From: Dichotomocladium elegans
Taxonomy: Eukaryota > Mucoromycota > Mucoromycetes > Mucorales > Lichtheimiaceae
Assembly (NCBI GenBank): GCA_025716815.1
Contig: JAIXMN010000034.1
Location: 124,001 to 188,000, forward strand
DNA length: 64,000 nucleotides
Reading direction: 5' to 3'
Program-made: the position numbers and the translations under genes
In this document: in pieces, positions 35,033 through 46,986 of the stretch
Position numbering within the stretch: the first letter of the stretch is position 1
Layout: every line of letters starts with the position of its first letter
The notes under the pieces: generated by a model
The model's input: the letters and a program-made list of their open reading frames with translations, nothing else
The model's database searches: none
Told to the model about the DNA's origin: nothing

Positions 35033-35914
35033 TTACAAGTAACGCTCAGCGAAAGAGGTGTCATTGATGTTCACCACTTGAACGCCTCTGGACTGCAATT
35101 CTTCAAGTGTGGTCTCGAAATCATCGGGAACAACTGGGCGAGTGCCTTGTTTGACAAGGATAGTCTTGAATCCAAACTTCACACCATCCAGGCAGGTCAT
35201 CTTGACACAATAGTCGGCTGCCAGACCAACGACAATGATCGTGTCGACAAAGTGTTGATACAGGATCTTTGCTAACGCGGTGATTTCATGGTACTTGTTG
35301 TCTGCGAAACCGCTATACGAATCCACCTGGGGATTTAGACCCTGCATGCAGATTGGGGTGGGGGAGTCAGCGTGGTGCGTGTGTGTGCAGAGGAAAAAAC
35401 GCAACCTTTTTGATAACGTGTTGTATTTTGTCCAGCGGAAGGAGAGAGCTCAACTCGGCGCCTTTGGATCCTTGCTGATGGCAAGACGAGTTGAGATCAA
35501 ACAAAAGAAAAGAAAATAGAAAACTTAGCTTACAACGCAATGGGCTGGCCACAGAGTCTGAGAATGTTCGAGACCGTTGTAAGCAATGTCCACTTGTTCG
35601 AAGGGTTTCTTGCTGGGATGGTGATTGGCAGCGAAGCTGACGTGGTTGGGCGGATGCCAGTCCTAAAAAAAATACAACGGAACGAAGGGCCTGAGCTCTC
35701 CCATAGAGAGGATCACATACACACACCATATATATATATAATATACCTGAGTGGCCACAATCAAACAATCTTTTGTCTCGTTGATAAGCTTTAGTACCAC
35801 CGGCATAATAGCACTGGCTTCAGGCACCGCGAGCGAGCCGCCCTCGAGAAAGTCATTTTGAATGTCCACCAGAATGAGCGCAACAGAAGGCTGTTGTTTT
35901 CCATGGGTGTGCAT
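35033..35914 (-). CDS. PNC1: Nicotinamidase (PNC1)
   Basis: Converts nicotinamide to nicotinic acid for NAD salvage and lowers the nicotinamide that inhibits sirtuins. Four exons (35747-35914, 35534-35662, 35406-35474, 35033-35341) give 224 residues; yeast Pnc1 has 216. The catalytic triad is visible: Asp17 in LVDIQNDF, Lys122 in HVIKK and Cys167 in GLAADYCVK. Zinc ligands fit DWHPPNH and the following histidines. The exon 3 donor is the weak GTTGCG; phase and length support it. The gene diverges from TRAX across 253 bases and converges on TSC1. Confidence 0.92.
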
Positions 35915-36167
35915 ATTGTTTATTGGGAAAGAAAGAGCGGGAAGGAAAAAAAAACAGTTGATGAGCCATTGTTGAATTGGGCCAAGACAGGAAACGTTTT
36001 CTCTTCTGAAGATACCATCGATTATGCAGCAGCAGCGTTTTTTTTTTCTTAAAAAAAATCGACAAGTGGAGTGTGAAAGAAAACCGCGTTATTTTCCTAT
36101 TTAACCTCTTCAAACCCTTAACCGCGCCCCCCCCCGCACCCACCCGCCCGCCTCACGAATACTATCT

Positions 36168-37591
36168 ATGGACATTGAATCGTTCTTTGGTCACTGCCGT
36201 CAGGTGCTAGATACACATGTAATGGCAACAAGCGCACAACGGGAGCATAGTACATAAGGGCCGACTAAAACAATCACTGAACCCTTTTGTTAGCACGACA
36301 GACGCGATCGGATCATCAAGCTGTCCAGGTGAACAAAAAAAAAATAAAAATAAACAGCAGGCAGCAGCGCTCAAATGTCGGAGGAGAATGACCAACATGA
36401 GAATGGGTGAAATAGAGACATTACCGGAAACAGTAAAAAAATGATATTTGCCTTGCATAGGTAAGAGGCAGGCGGGTGGGTGGGTGGGGAACGGTTCTTT
36501 GCTTGCAGAACCAACGAACGCCCGGGATGATACTCACCCTTTCTCGGGCGCCTTCACCCCACATCCGACGCGTTGACCACTAGAGCAGTCCAGCGGGGCG
36601 CGGATTATAAAGAGGCAGAGACCAAACAAAGAGAAATAATGCGCCTCTTTGACCAGCTTGCACCGGAAATCAGTGGGCCAAACTATGAGCGGTAAAAGCA
36701 AACGACATATACACTGGCTCGAGACCTAAAGACGAGGCGCACTTGTCCTTCTAGGTATGCACGTAGTTTTGCAGGCGCCATCGAAGAATATGCAAGTACA
36801 AGGGGAAAGAGTGGGCTCTCACTTTATTTTTATTTTTTGCTCGTGCGCTAATATTACCCATTTTTATCAGATCGAAGGGATAGCGTTCTTTCATTATCTG
36901 AGGCACGGAACACTCATGACCATCCAGGAAGTGAATCGCTTGTTTATCAATGAACAGGGTGAACAGGCAAGTCTGGTTTTGTAACTTACATTGACAACAA
37001 GGAGTTTAATTTGTTGTTGTTATTATAGTGGTTGCACGTGCGACCTCAAGATTATGCAAGTGATGGGCGAAGGGGGGGGGCGGGAGAAGGATGGAAGGAA
37101 GAGGACTCACACATGAAACGCTGACCAAACAAACAGGTGATGGGCATTGCGGACCTGACGGGCGAACTGATGCGTCATGCGATAGCAACGGTCACTTCGG
37201 GTCAATACGAGAAGGCCATGGAAATATGTAAATTACTTCGAACCGTCAGCACAGGTGATGATATCCGTCATTTTATCCGGAAAACTTTGTCATTGACAAT
37301 CTATATAGATTGCGAGGTCTTGGCTGGCTCGTCATTGCCGCTTTTGAGCAAGAAAATGAGTGCTATGCGATCCAGTGTAGCCAAGGTGGAGCGAGGCAAG
37401 TGGTTTATACATATATATCTCTATATATATTTCTCTTTACTTCCTTCTCAGACTGATATGAATGGATGATGCCCGAAGCCTGCTATGCGTTCCAGATTCG
37501 AGGAAGCGAATACCCCAAAGAAATGTTCCAGGCCATTATCCGTGAGCAACAAGCACGGTTTGAAGGTCGCCAGGGAGAGAATGAGGAATAA
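36168..37591 (+). CDS. TSNAX: Translin-associated factor X (TRAX)
   Basis: With translin, TRAX forms the C3PO ribonuclease that trims passenger strands and tRNA fragments. Ten exons (36168-36218, 36294-36328, 36416-36460, 36584-36691, 36755-36791, 36871-36966, 37029-37055, 37137-37254, 37309-37395, 37479-37591) give 238 residues. Hallmarks: RRDRIIKLSRDITGNSKKMI, ALHR, IEEY-IEGIAFFHYLRHGTL, WLHVRPQDY-VMGIADLTGE, LMRHAI, SSVAKVER-ACYAFQIRGSE. Four of nine introns (36792-36870, 36967-37028, 37056-37136, 37396-37478) have GCAAGT donors; only these donors keep the frame and match the family without gaps. The acidic residues used for catalysis by TRAX (in the IEG and TGELMR helices) appear kept. 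It ends 17 bases from the stop of the converging permease gene. Confidence 0.9.
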
Positions 37592-37608
37592 TAAAGAGGG
37601 CGTTTTTT

Positions 37609-38908
37609 TTATGATGATAGGAGTGGCTGGCGTTCGTCACTGCTTAGGATCTGCCGGTATCGTTTTTTGATCCATTTCTTGATAGAATGGAAGACGGGTG
37701 TTTTGACGTCCTTGATCCATTCGGACCGCAGCCGATGCCGGGCATCTACGATGACGTGCATACACATCTATGTTGTTGTTTTTTTAATAATGTGCCATGC
37801 CACGGGCCCAAATTGCCCTCTCTCCCTTACGACAACGACGCCGAGGACAGCAATGCCCGAACTAGCGGTGATCATGAACGATATGATTTCCTGGTACCGC
37901 ACCGCATTCCAGATTGGGGCGCCGCTCAAGATCTGACCAGTCATTGTGCCGGGAATAGTGATCAGGCCGACGATGGACATGCGGTTGATGGTGGGCAGCA
38001 TGGCCACCCGCACCGCGTCGATGGCGATCGATCGAGCAGCCTCGTAGCGGGTCGCGCCGAGCGACAGATACGTCTCGATCCGCCCCTGGTTCGATGAGAG
38101 CTCCTCGAGGCACTGGTTGAGCGCGACAGCCATCGAGGACGCCGTGATCCCCAGGAGGAGCCCGATGGTCGGGATAAAGATCTCCGGCACCCAGAAGCTC
38201 TTTTCACGCATCGCCCATCGTGTACCAATAATCCCAACAAGCAATGTCGAGAATGCTGTGTTGACCAGCACCGACATGAACTGCATGTCCATTTTTTTTT
38301 TAAAAAAAAAAAAGATTGGGGGAGGGGGGAAGGAAAGCGTAAAGTAATTTACCATGCCACTCCACATCTTGTCAGCCTTGTTGTAACACGTCTCGTACGT
38401 ACTGAGAAGAATCAGGATCACTAAGCAAAAAGCCACATAAGTCTGAGGATGGATGGGGGGAACCAAAACCTTTCGGTCTAATTTTTTTACTAGTCAAGAG
38501 CGCAACGTAGTACGGATTGTGGGCGCTAAATACGTCTTGCAGAATTAAACCCTAGAAAAAAAAAAACAAAGAAAAAGGGTGAATTTGCAGGATGGCAATA
38601 TGAACCAAAAGACTCACCATGATGGTCAATTGCACAATGCAGCGGAGAGACGAACTTATTAAAGGGATCTCGAGCTTTAGTCGCATGCACATCGAGATAA
38701 CCACTTGAAAGCACAACATTATGGGTGAGCCATTAACCTGCCCCCCACCATCCTCAGGAGCATTGTAGATAGGTCCCCCCCTACTCCGTTGTTTATTACC
38801 ATTGACGAATATAAATAATGCAGCAATCGACACATTGAACCACGTAAACGTGGCCTTCATACGGCCATCGTTTTCGCTTCCAAGGATCATCAACCCTATG
38901 TCGGACAT
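37609..38908 (-). CDS. FetB/UPF0014-type membrane permease
   Basis: Integral membrane protein of the UPF0014 family; in bacteria FetB pairs with the ATPase FetA to export iron, and plant relatives (ALS3/STAR2) act in aluminium tolerance. Substrate here is unknown. About six exons. Segments: TFTWFNVSIAALFIFVN, then VVISMCMRLKLEIPLISSSL, MGLILQDVFSAHNPYYVALL, MSVLVNTAFSTLLVGIIGTR, GLLLGITASSMAVALNQCLE, the family signature LSLGATRYEAAR, NRMSIVGLITIPGTMTGQIL, AVRYQEIISFMI, and the last exon VDARHRLRSEWIKDVK ending LLSS. About seven helices are expected. The ATG at 38908 (MSDIGLMILG) is the best start. No ATP-binding partner gene adjoins. It overlaps nothing but sits tail to tail with TRAX. Confidence 0.85.
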
Positions 38909-39314
38909 GAGAAAGGAGGAGAAAGAAAGACAAGATGGTGATGAAACCAGACATCGAATATTATCCGAAAATCCTCTCATTCTTTCCGCAATAGGGTTTC
39001 AGCTTGAAACGTAAATACACACATACACACAAATCTTATCAGATCGTTTTTAAGATAGACACCAGAGGGGGGATTGTCATGGGATCACAAATAAACAGAC
39101 AGAGAAAGGTAGGGATGGTGTATCAATCGATAAAAAAGAAAGGAAACGAACCAGGATCGAGTATGTACATAAAAAAAAGCAGGCCATAAGGGTAAAAAAA
39201 AAACTGGCTGACGCAAAAGGAAAGGGAGGATGGATCTGTGTATCGTGGAGAGGATGTCTGTGTGTGCGTGTATGGGTGTGTCTGCCGGATGGGGTATTTT
39301 TTTATAGATCTTCT
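38909..39314. other. Intergenic upstream of the permease
   Basis: Purine-rich leader region with A-runs and a GT-rich stretch near 39260-39290. No gene seen. Confidence 0.5.
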
Positions 39315-40687
39315 TTAGACAGCTTCCTTTTTTGTACTCGCGTCGCAGTAATTGTGAGCGGATGCAAAAGGACGCGGTTTGCGCACGGTCGCCACGTGAG
39401 GTTTCCGGGTCGGAAAAGACTTGCGGTGAGGGTTTTTCAAATCCAGCAACAGAATCCCAGTAGGCGACATGCTGTTGGGCTGCTGCTGTTCCTGCTCCTC
39501 TTGCTTGAGGGATGCCTCTCTGGGCTGCAGTAGCGCAGACCGCTGAATCTTTGCTCGCAAGGCCTCCATGACCTTTCCATGGTCCAGATGGGGTTCCTGG
39601 TCTTTCGCAGCACCACTGACTTCCTTTCCTGCGGCTCCCTTATCCTCTTCTGCCTCGTCTTCCACCGCTGGATTCTCATCGGATAGTTGCGATGGTGGCT
39701 GCGGCAGCGGTTGTGGTGTCACCCGCTTATTGCGCTTATTATTAGACGTCTTTGGTGGGCCCTTGCGCTGAGACCTCGTCCGAGAAAGCGTACGTTTGCA
39801 AGGTCGCTCGCGCGGTGATGCTGGGACGGGTGGTGGAGATGGTGGTACTGCGATTTTGTCCGTGTCCGCCATCGTCGAGGAATTCTTCTGTTCTTGCTGT
39901 TGTTGTTGTTGCTGACCTGCTTCGGAAACAGCGTCCTGCCCAGGCGGGGGAGGCGTAGATGTCACTTTTCTCTGGGCAAGCTCAGGCGATGAAGACGAGA
40001 TTGTCAGCTGCTCAAAAGGAACATCAAAGGTATACGGTGACAAGGGAGCAATAAAATTGGTGGGCGAAGGTGAAGGTGGTGTTTTGTCCACACTTTGTTG
40101 CTGTTGTTGTAGTGAAAGTGATGTTGCCATTAACGATAATCCACCGTTATTGAACCAGCATTGTTGCGATGCCTCGTTCGCCATTGGATCTTCGTTATAG
40201 TTCGATGGTTAATACTCACCGCGCTTTCTTTCCCTTTCCATCCCCGCCTCCACCAACAGTGGATGTCTCTCCTCACCAAATCCTTCGATTAGATCACTTG
40301 TGCGGCGGCTATGCTGACTACTGCTCTCGATAATATCGAGATATTTCTGTTGGAGTCGGGCTTCTTCGGCCAACCGAACCTCTTCGGCTGCTCGCCGCTA
40401 GAGAAATGAATAAAAAAAAGACAGATGGGTTGGCTGCTGTTGCTTGATCGTGTGACAAGGTGTGGATGTCTTACTTTATCCTCCTCGGCTTTCGCGATGA
40501 GAATATGTTTCAAAAGGTCTGTGTCATGCTTGTATCGCTCGAGGATCTCTGCCACACCGATATCAGCTAGGCTTGTAGGTCGGTTGTTGTCGTAAGACGG
40601 TAAGCAAAAGTCGGGTGGTGGTTGATGTGGCTTTAGCGTGTCTAAGGTTGGTAGTGGAGTCCACAATGATGGATAACTTGGGTTCAT
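39315..40687 (-). CDS. Unrecognised Pro/Gln-rich protein with a short coiled coil
   Basis: Three exons (40475-40687, 40220-40397, 39315-40189) join in phase to 421 residues. I do not recognise a family. The N-terminus is Pro-rich (MNPSYPSLWTPLPTLDTL), followed by a helix (SLADIGVAEILERYKHDTDL) and a charged coiled coil (RRAAEEVRLAEEARLQQKYL). The large exon has Gln runs, Pro/Ser stretches, a basic patch (NNKRNKRV, possible nuclear signal) and a conserved-looking basic tail (LLLDLKNPHRKSF, ATVRKPRPFASAHNYC). It shares a 245-base divergent gap with MCMBP. A regulatory role is only a guess from composition. Confidence 0.7.
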
Positions 40688-40932
40688 AATATTTAAACAA
40701 GTGCGACTGTGTGAGGGAAGTGGGAGGGGGAAAGTATGAAAAGGAAGGAAAAGAGAAGAGAGCGAGAGAAAAGGGAGATACCCAAAAAAAATCACCTGCG
40801 ACAGAGGAGGAAAAAAAGGTTGAAGAACCGTCTGCGACAAGTTAAAAACGCGCGTCTCCGTTCATTTTTTCGCTTGTGTGACAGCGCATAAACTTGTACA
40901 CGGAGTAGCAACAGACGCCCATATCTTTTCTC

Positions 40933-43167
40933 ATGTCATTCAACATTGCCGATGCCATCAATGCCCCATTGAAGGTCATTGATAATTTATTTGGTATATA
41001 CTCTCAACCCCCGAACGATCGATCTTGCACCCCTTGCTTCCTGTGTTGACCTCGCACTCAATCGCAACCATAGCCGAGTACATTCAAGGTTCCGCAGCGG
41101 CACCCAATGCGTTTGATCCTTCCCACGCATTTGCAAATCTCTTCTCTAGCGAGGAGGCCAAATCCAAAGTAAGCTCTCGCACGCTCTCTCTATCTCTATC
41201 TCTGAATTCCTCGGGCATGAATTTAAAAAATACCTTACAAACATATGACAACCCGCGTTACAGATCCCATCCATAAATACCACGCCTGTGCAACATCTTC
41301 CTAAAAATACGTTGGTCCGCTTCCGATGCATGGTTCAGGACACAGGTCTGGGACAGGAGATGTTTGTTTCAGCCTACAAGGGTCGCGACGATAAGCTGGT
41401 CTGCTACCAATACACAGAAGATCCAGTCGACATGAATGTGAGTTTTGTCTACATGGGAAATCAGGAAAAGATTGTTTATATGCACCACGGGGTTTTTATA
41501 TGCAGTTTGAGAGCCATGAGATTCCTAGCGATTATCTGGGTGAACGAACCCTCATCTATTGTGTTTCACCACCTGGTGAGACCCCGTGGCTAAGACAACG
41601 CCTCTATGGCTCCAACAACAGCCCGTTGGAGAAAGCTTTTGATGGCTTGACCATTTCTCAGACCGACAAGCCCACAGCCCCTTCCTCAAGTCAGCGGGTG
41701 AACAAGTTTCCGCTCCCGCACAAGGACCATGTATCAGCAGCCGTCAAGTTTTATTCATCGACGGATTCCATCAGAGTCGGCCAGCTGATTGAAGTGATTG
41801 GCGTGCTCACCAATCCATCATCGTCTAATATTGTACACGACAATGAGGAAGAGGACGGATTCCGTTCGGCGCTTGGGTCGCTCGATGTGCCTGTAGTTCA
41901 TGCAATCACACACCGATCTTTGGAGGGCCAAGCTTCAAATGCCTTCTCGTCTGGCGATGTGATTCCCGATATGCCTCATCACGATATTCGTGCCAAGCTC
42001 ATCGAGTATCTTTCTGCAGGACTGGGTGGCGACAAACTAGCAGCTGAATTTGTATTATTGATGCTCGTATCGCGTGTGTAAGTTGCATGTGGTTCGTGTG
42101 TGTGTGTGCTTGTGTGGTATCTCTCTCTCTCTTTCTTTTTTTCTGATGATCCAACTTCTTTCAAAAGGACCAACAAAAACCGTGGTGTCAAAGTTGGCCA
42201 TTTCACACTCAACCTGACAAACTTTCCTGACTGTTCAGAGAAACTCACAAGTCTGTATGAGCCGTCCAACAAGGCAACGCGGGTTATCTTTGGTGTGCTC
42301 GAGAACATTGTCCATCATTGCGTGGTGCTGCCACTCAGCATCGATCTCCTGAATAAGACTGAATTCATGCCAAGAAGCGTCAATGAGAGCCTTCATTCGG
42401 GTATTCTTCAGCTTTCGACCGGTACTTTGCTGCTTGTGGATGAGACTGCACTGACAGAGGGCAAACTTGTGGACAAAGGTAGGAAAAAAGAGGAGAATCG
42501 ACAGATCGAGCGCTAACTATCCGAGATATATGTATATATAGGTGTACGAAACATTCAGGCACTGTCCAACGTTATCAATCATCAGAGCTTGACCTATATG
42601 TTTCCTTACAGTCAGTTTGAGTTTGATACTGATCTGCTTGTTATGACGTTGTCTCATGGCAAATCGATGCTGCCGGTAATGACCAGGTCTTTGCAATCCG
42701 AATGGGTTAGGATGGTTGGTTCTGAAGTTTGATGATTTATAGAATCAATGCTCTCTCCGATTGGATCCCACGTACTACCTAGATGAAGTACCCCAACTTA
42801 CCGAAACGTCGCTTGAACAGTTCAGAATGTATATGCAAGACATTAGACATCTTGAGTACGATATTCCAGAAGACGTGTCTTTGGTAAGTTCGTGGTACAA
42901 AAGTGTAAGGGTAGTCGGCCAACAACATTTCTTTACTTCTTCTAGTATATTCAAAACGCATTTGTTAACGAGCGCAAATCTGCAACGGCGAACGGAACCA
43001 CCTTACCGACCCAGGAAGATCTCATGCTCCGGGTCAGCCTGGCACGTATGGTCTCGCTGTCCTTTGGCGAGCCACAGTTGAGCAAGTCATCTTACGACTA
43101 TGCAACTCGCCTGGATGTCGAACGCAAAGATAGATTCCTTGCTTCATCAACGCCCATGAAAAAATAG
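40933..43167 (+). CDS. MCMBP: MCM-binding protein (MCMBP/ETG1)
   Basis: Binds MCM2-7 subunits, promotes assembly of new MCM and helps remove it from chromatin late in S phase. About seven exons from ATG 40933 (MSFNIADAINAPLKVIDNLF) to TAG 43165. Conserved order: AEYIQG, NTLVRFRCMVQDTGLGQEM, ERTLIYCVSPPGETPWL, KFPLPHK then VKFYSSTDSIRVGQLIEVIG, IRAKLIEYLSAGLGGDKLAA, FVLLMLVSRV, GVKVGHFTLNLTNFP, LLQL-type phrase SGILQLSTGTLLLVDET, GVRNIQALSNVINHQSLTY, LSHGKSMLP, FRMYMQDIRHLEYDIPEDV and LARMVSLSFGEPQLS. All match the family along its length. Several introns are under 100 bases; one carries a GT/CT microsatellite. Ends 58 bases from the IPI1 stop. Confidence 0.9.
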
Positions 43168-43225
43168 ACAGGAACGACAACACTTTGTGAATTTCCACTA
43201 TGTGATAATTTTTTATTATTATTAT

Positions 43226-46200
43226 TTACGATTCTACCGTCTGCACTTGTTGCTCTGTACCAATGTACGTATATATATATAAAAATGAAAGCGGCAAAGA
43301 CAAGGTTATTGATTTGATTCTTTCCATGTGTAATAATACTTACTATGCTGGCATTTCGCAATTGCATTATTCACTTTTTCGGATCCGCTGTTTACGTAAT
43401 ACACGAACTCCAATGCCCGTTTTTGTGTTTCCTTGGGAAGTTGGATAAAGGGTCCGTACAAGTCACCTACGTCATCGAGTGTCAGCTTACAGTTTCTCTC
43501 GGGACTTTTATCGTTATATATATGTGATATTGACCTTTGGACTGAAGATGAACGTAAAAGAATGGTACCAAGGCTAATTCGGTTGACTCGATCGCCTTCA
43601 AAAAAGAAGAGAATGAAATGATGTTTAGACACACACAACTTTTAGAGTCACTTACCTTTCTGTCAAAGATATCTTTATCATCGCGCTTGGCAACCTCACA
43701 CAGGAAGCTAAGAATAAGCTACAACGTGAAACCAAAGATGGGAGGGGCCATTAAATACACATTGATCCACAATGTCACACCGCTGCCTCCTTTTACCGAG
43801 CTTGTTTCAGGTTGATTCGTCCGCAATTGCCATAATGTCTTGGGTAAACCTTGCAGCCAGGACATCATAACGTCTTGGTAAAGTTCGTCAATAGTAAACC
43901 GACCATTATAGCTGGGATCCGTTTTAATCTACAAGAAAAATTCTATGAATTTCTCTCCCTCTCTCTTCACAATGATTCGCACTTATACATACAAGATATG
44001 TGCCTATTAAAAATTCTAATGCTGTTCGTTTGACTCCGGAATTGACATGGCAACGCTCATAATACCCCACGAATGCCTATGTACAAGATATTTTTTCAGA
44101 TTCACAGGTATACCGAGTACTCCCAAGAACAGCACTAAAAACGTATACCTTGAAGATGATGCATTGATCCTTGCTTTCCAAGGTATTGAGAAAGCCCCAT
44201 ACAGCAGGCAAAAGGGCTGTCAGATCGCTTTCTTTAAAGTTGGAAGAGGTAGTATCTTGCTATGGATCCGTGTGAGTTTAAATCACAATATTGCAAATGC
44301 TTTCCCCTTACCTCGTATCCGAGCACGCCAAGCGTGTAATCCACGACTCTCTCAATCCAATCGGAATTCGCGACGATGCTCACCCTTTCAGAGCCAGCGA
44401 GTTTCGCGAGAAGGAATAAAGACGTGAGTTCACAGGTCTCGATGTTCATTTCCCGTAATGCTGCATCGGACTTGGCACCGCCGTCGCCCAATGCATCGGA
44501 TCCATAAGGGAAATAGATCACGAAATGTTTGAGCAGCTGGTGGCAGTGCTTTTCCAACCATGCATCTCCCACTCGCTCAAGCTCGTCGCTGCTCACCAGC
44601 GTCCGCCAGAGGACAAGTGTCAGGTGGAGGATGGCACGGAGAAGTTGGAGGGCAGGAGTGTAATGGATCGTGGAAGATGCGCCAAACACAGTCGACGCAG
44701 TCTCTACCCACGTGCTCAAGAGCACAGGTTGGAACGTCTCGATGAGCATCTGGTTTGGATTTCCCACATCAGTTGTTTGAGAACTATCGCGCTGCATATC
44801 GTTTTGGTTGCCCATACCTTAACGCTTGCCTTCGCGTCCGTTCCGACTTCATCGGTCGTTCCCGATGGATCCTTAGATTCATTATTAGATGCACTAGGCC
44901 CTGACGAATCGAAGATGTTCAGTGTCATCTTGGATCCTGTGGACAGATAGGGAAGAAAACAATCCACGCGAGGGTGTGAAAGATGACAAGCTGTCTGTAC
45001 ACATAGTGAGCATAATAGACCTCTTGTCCTAAAAAAATGCCATACGTACAGACTTATATGGGTTGAGAGATACCACTTTAGATGGAGTGAAGGATTTGAA
45101 ACTCTTCATCTTGCGCTTAAAATTGTCGCGGGCATGCTTACTCTCCAAGAAATTGGAGAGAAACCATAATCTTTTGATAGACTCCATGTCAGCACCCACT
45201 CTAATTCCATGCCATCCGCTGATTATGTTACCTGTCTTTACAATAATCCTTTGATAACCCTGCTTGAAGAAACTTGGATAAACTTTCCAAAAGACCTAAT
45301 TTACTCTACACAGCCAATTTTAATAATAAGAGCGATGCAGGAATGCGAGAGATATATCAAGTGCTTCTTTTTTACCTTATGAAGATGAAGATGAGATTTG
45401 GCAGCCGCTGCTTTTGCAGAATCAGCATTCGCGATTTTGGATGCGCCCGCAATACCCGAAGACGCTTTAGTCGTGGACGTAGATGAAACCGACAGAAGAC
45501 TTGTGTAAATGCCGACGACCTACAACAGACGCGGCAGTACTATTAACCGTCGCTTATTCTGGAGAAAGAGCGGGAAAGGTAGGTTTTCCCTCGGGAATCA
45601 ACAATGACTTACACGATCCCAATACCTAGTCGCTATGATTTCTGGCGCCGTATCGACCCACAAATCCATCAGCTTCACGGCATCATTGCGGATATCCTCG
45701 TAAATATGAGACATGGCCGAACATGTGTACATCACCAAGAGCGGCATAAATGGCTGCAAGTCGGCTTTGTTCAGCGACGGCACTACTTCCTCGCAGAAAT
45801 GAAGGAGTGTTTTTCGAACGTCCCGATCCTAATCCGAGTTGACGATTCAGCGAAATGAGTAGCGCGATATTGCCATTCAGTATGTTACATCGTCGATAAA
45901 GAGTCGCATAATGCCGTTGACCACTTGGCCTAACGATGCGGTCAAGACGCTAGGATGAATATAATAAAGTTCCTCGAGACCTGCAAGGGCATCTATATTG
46001 TTTTTCGTAACAGAATAAGACAACCGTGTCGTTCTGGTAAAACTTTGTTTCGCAATCGAACCTTTCCGTACTCCTGCATTGTAATGCTTTAGCTGAGCCA
46101 AAAGATCGGTTAAGGTGAGATTGCGACTCGTGGTGACATGTTTAGATTTATCTTCGGTAATGCTTTGGTTCGGTAACGTGATGCCTGAATAACACAATAA

Positions 46201-46455
46201 GTCTGCATGCACTGTTGTTTTCTCTCACTCGCTCGCTCTCTCCTTTGGTATACTTTTTGATCGGAATGAAGTATCGGTATGATTATCGGGCAATGCCTTT
46301 TTCTTGCCAACCTTGAGTTTTTTTTTCTGATAAAAAGCAAAGCAACATTGGGCATGTTAGCAATGCAATCGCCCCGTTTACAGGCTTGAGAGTGCGCGAA
46401 CACTTGCTTGGAAATCCTCGTTTTTGGCTTGACGTTTCTTCCTGGCGTTTGGCAT
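43226..46455 (-). CDS. IPI1: IPI1/TEX10-like pre-rRNA processing factor
   Basis: Subunit of the Rix1 complex (Rix1-Ipi1-Ipi3), needed for ITS2 processing and release of pre-60S particles. Exon 1 (46408-46455) reads MPNARKKRQAKNEDFQ and joins exon 2 (46254-46326; KKKLKVGKKKALPDNHTDTS) by an intron with donor GCAAGT. Next come ITLPNQS, LTLTDLLAQLKHYNAGVRKG, LGQVVNGIMRLFIDD, RDVRKTLLHFCEEVVP, MPLLVMYTCSAMSHIYEDI and RNDAVKLMDLWVD, the Ipi1 core. More exons down to 43226 encode a helical, HEAT-like C-terminus (LIETFQPVLLSTWVETAS, SDWIERVVDYTLGVLGYE, VYYVNSGSEKVNNAIAKC), so it is longer than yeast Ipi1 (about 334 residues) and nearer TEX10. The exons between 44950 and 45350 and the last joint (donor GTAAGT at 43346 region) are less sure. 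Confidence 0.8.
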
Positions 46456-46986
46456 ATTTTTTTTTTCTCGGGGGAAAAGAAGAATGGGGGGAGGAGGAAA
46501 ATAAGATTTCACTGTCCATATTTGGGCTGGCTACATGATTCAAGCCGTGGCTTTTCCTAAGCTGGGAACAAATCTCTTTTACACCCACCAACCCCCTTTT
46601 GGTACCCTGTCCCGGGAGGGTTGTATACACACACACACGCACTATATCTTTTAATAATACGGCCTCACAGAGACACGTCTGCCTTTCTTTTTCGAACCAA
46701 AATGGCTCAAAACAAACATTAAGAGCGTCGATTAGCTTGCATTCAATAATATACGGTCACAGTTGTCTTTCGATTCGCTTGATAAGATCCGGTGCATGAC
46801 GCTCATTTCCTTCCGATATTCAATTGGCGTTATGGTATACCATCCGAGTGTGAGGGTCGCCGTTTTCCAGTGACCCAGTTTGCGAGTCCAAATACTGTAG
46901 CAACGATAGCTTTATTTCCAGCGAAGAGATAGATACTGATGGAGTTGCCTGCAAAGAAGGGTGTTTACTTACATAAACCCTATGCG
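46456..46986. other. Intergenic between IPI1 and the F-box gene
   Basis: Both flanking genes are on the minus strand. The segment holds the 5' flank of IPI1 (CA run at 46628-46640) and the 3' flank of the F-box gene. No other gene seen. Confidence 0.5.

Noticed and set aside
36513..36597. tRNA-like stretch on the minus strand (TAGTGGTCAACGCG resembles a D-arm/A box).
   Set aside because: No anticodon stem-loop with a U33, the supposed T-arm lacks the GTTCGA loop and 5-base stem, and the segment contains the start of TRAX exon 4.
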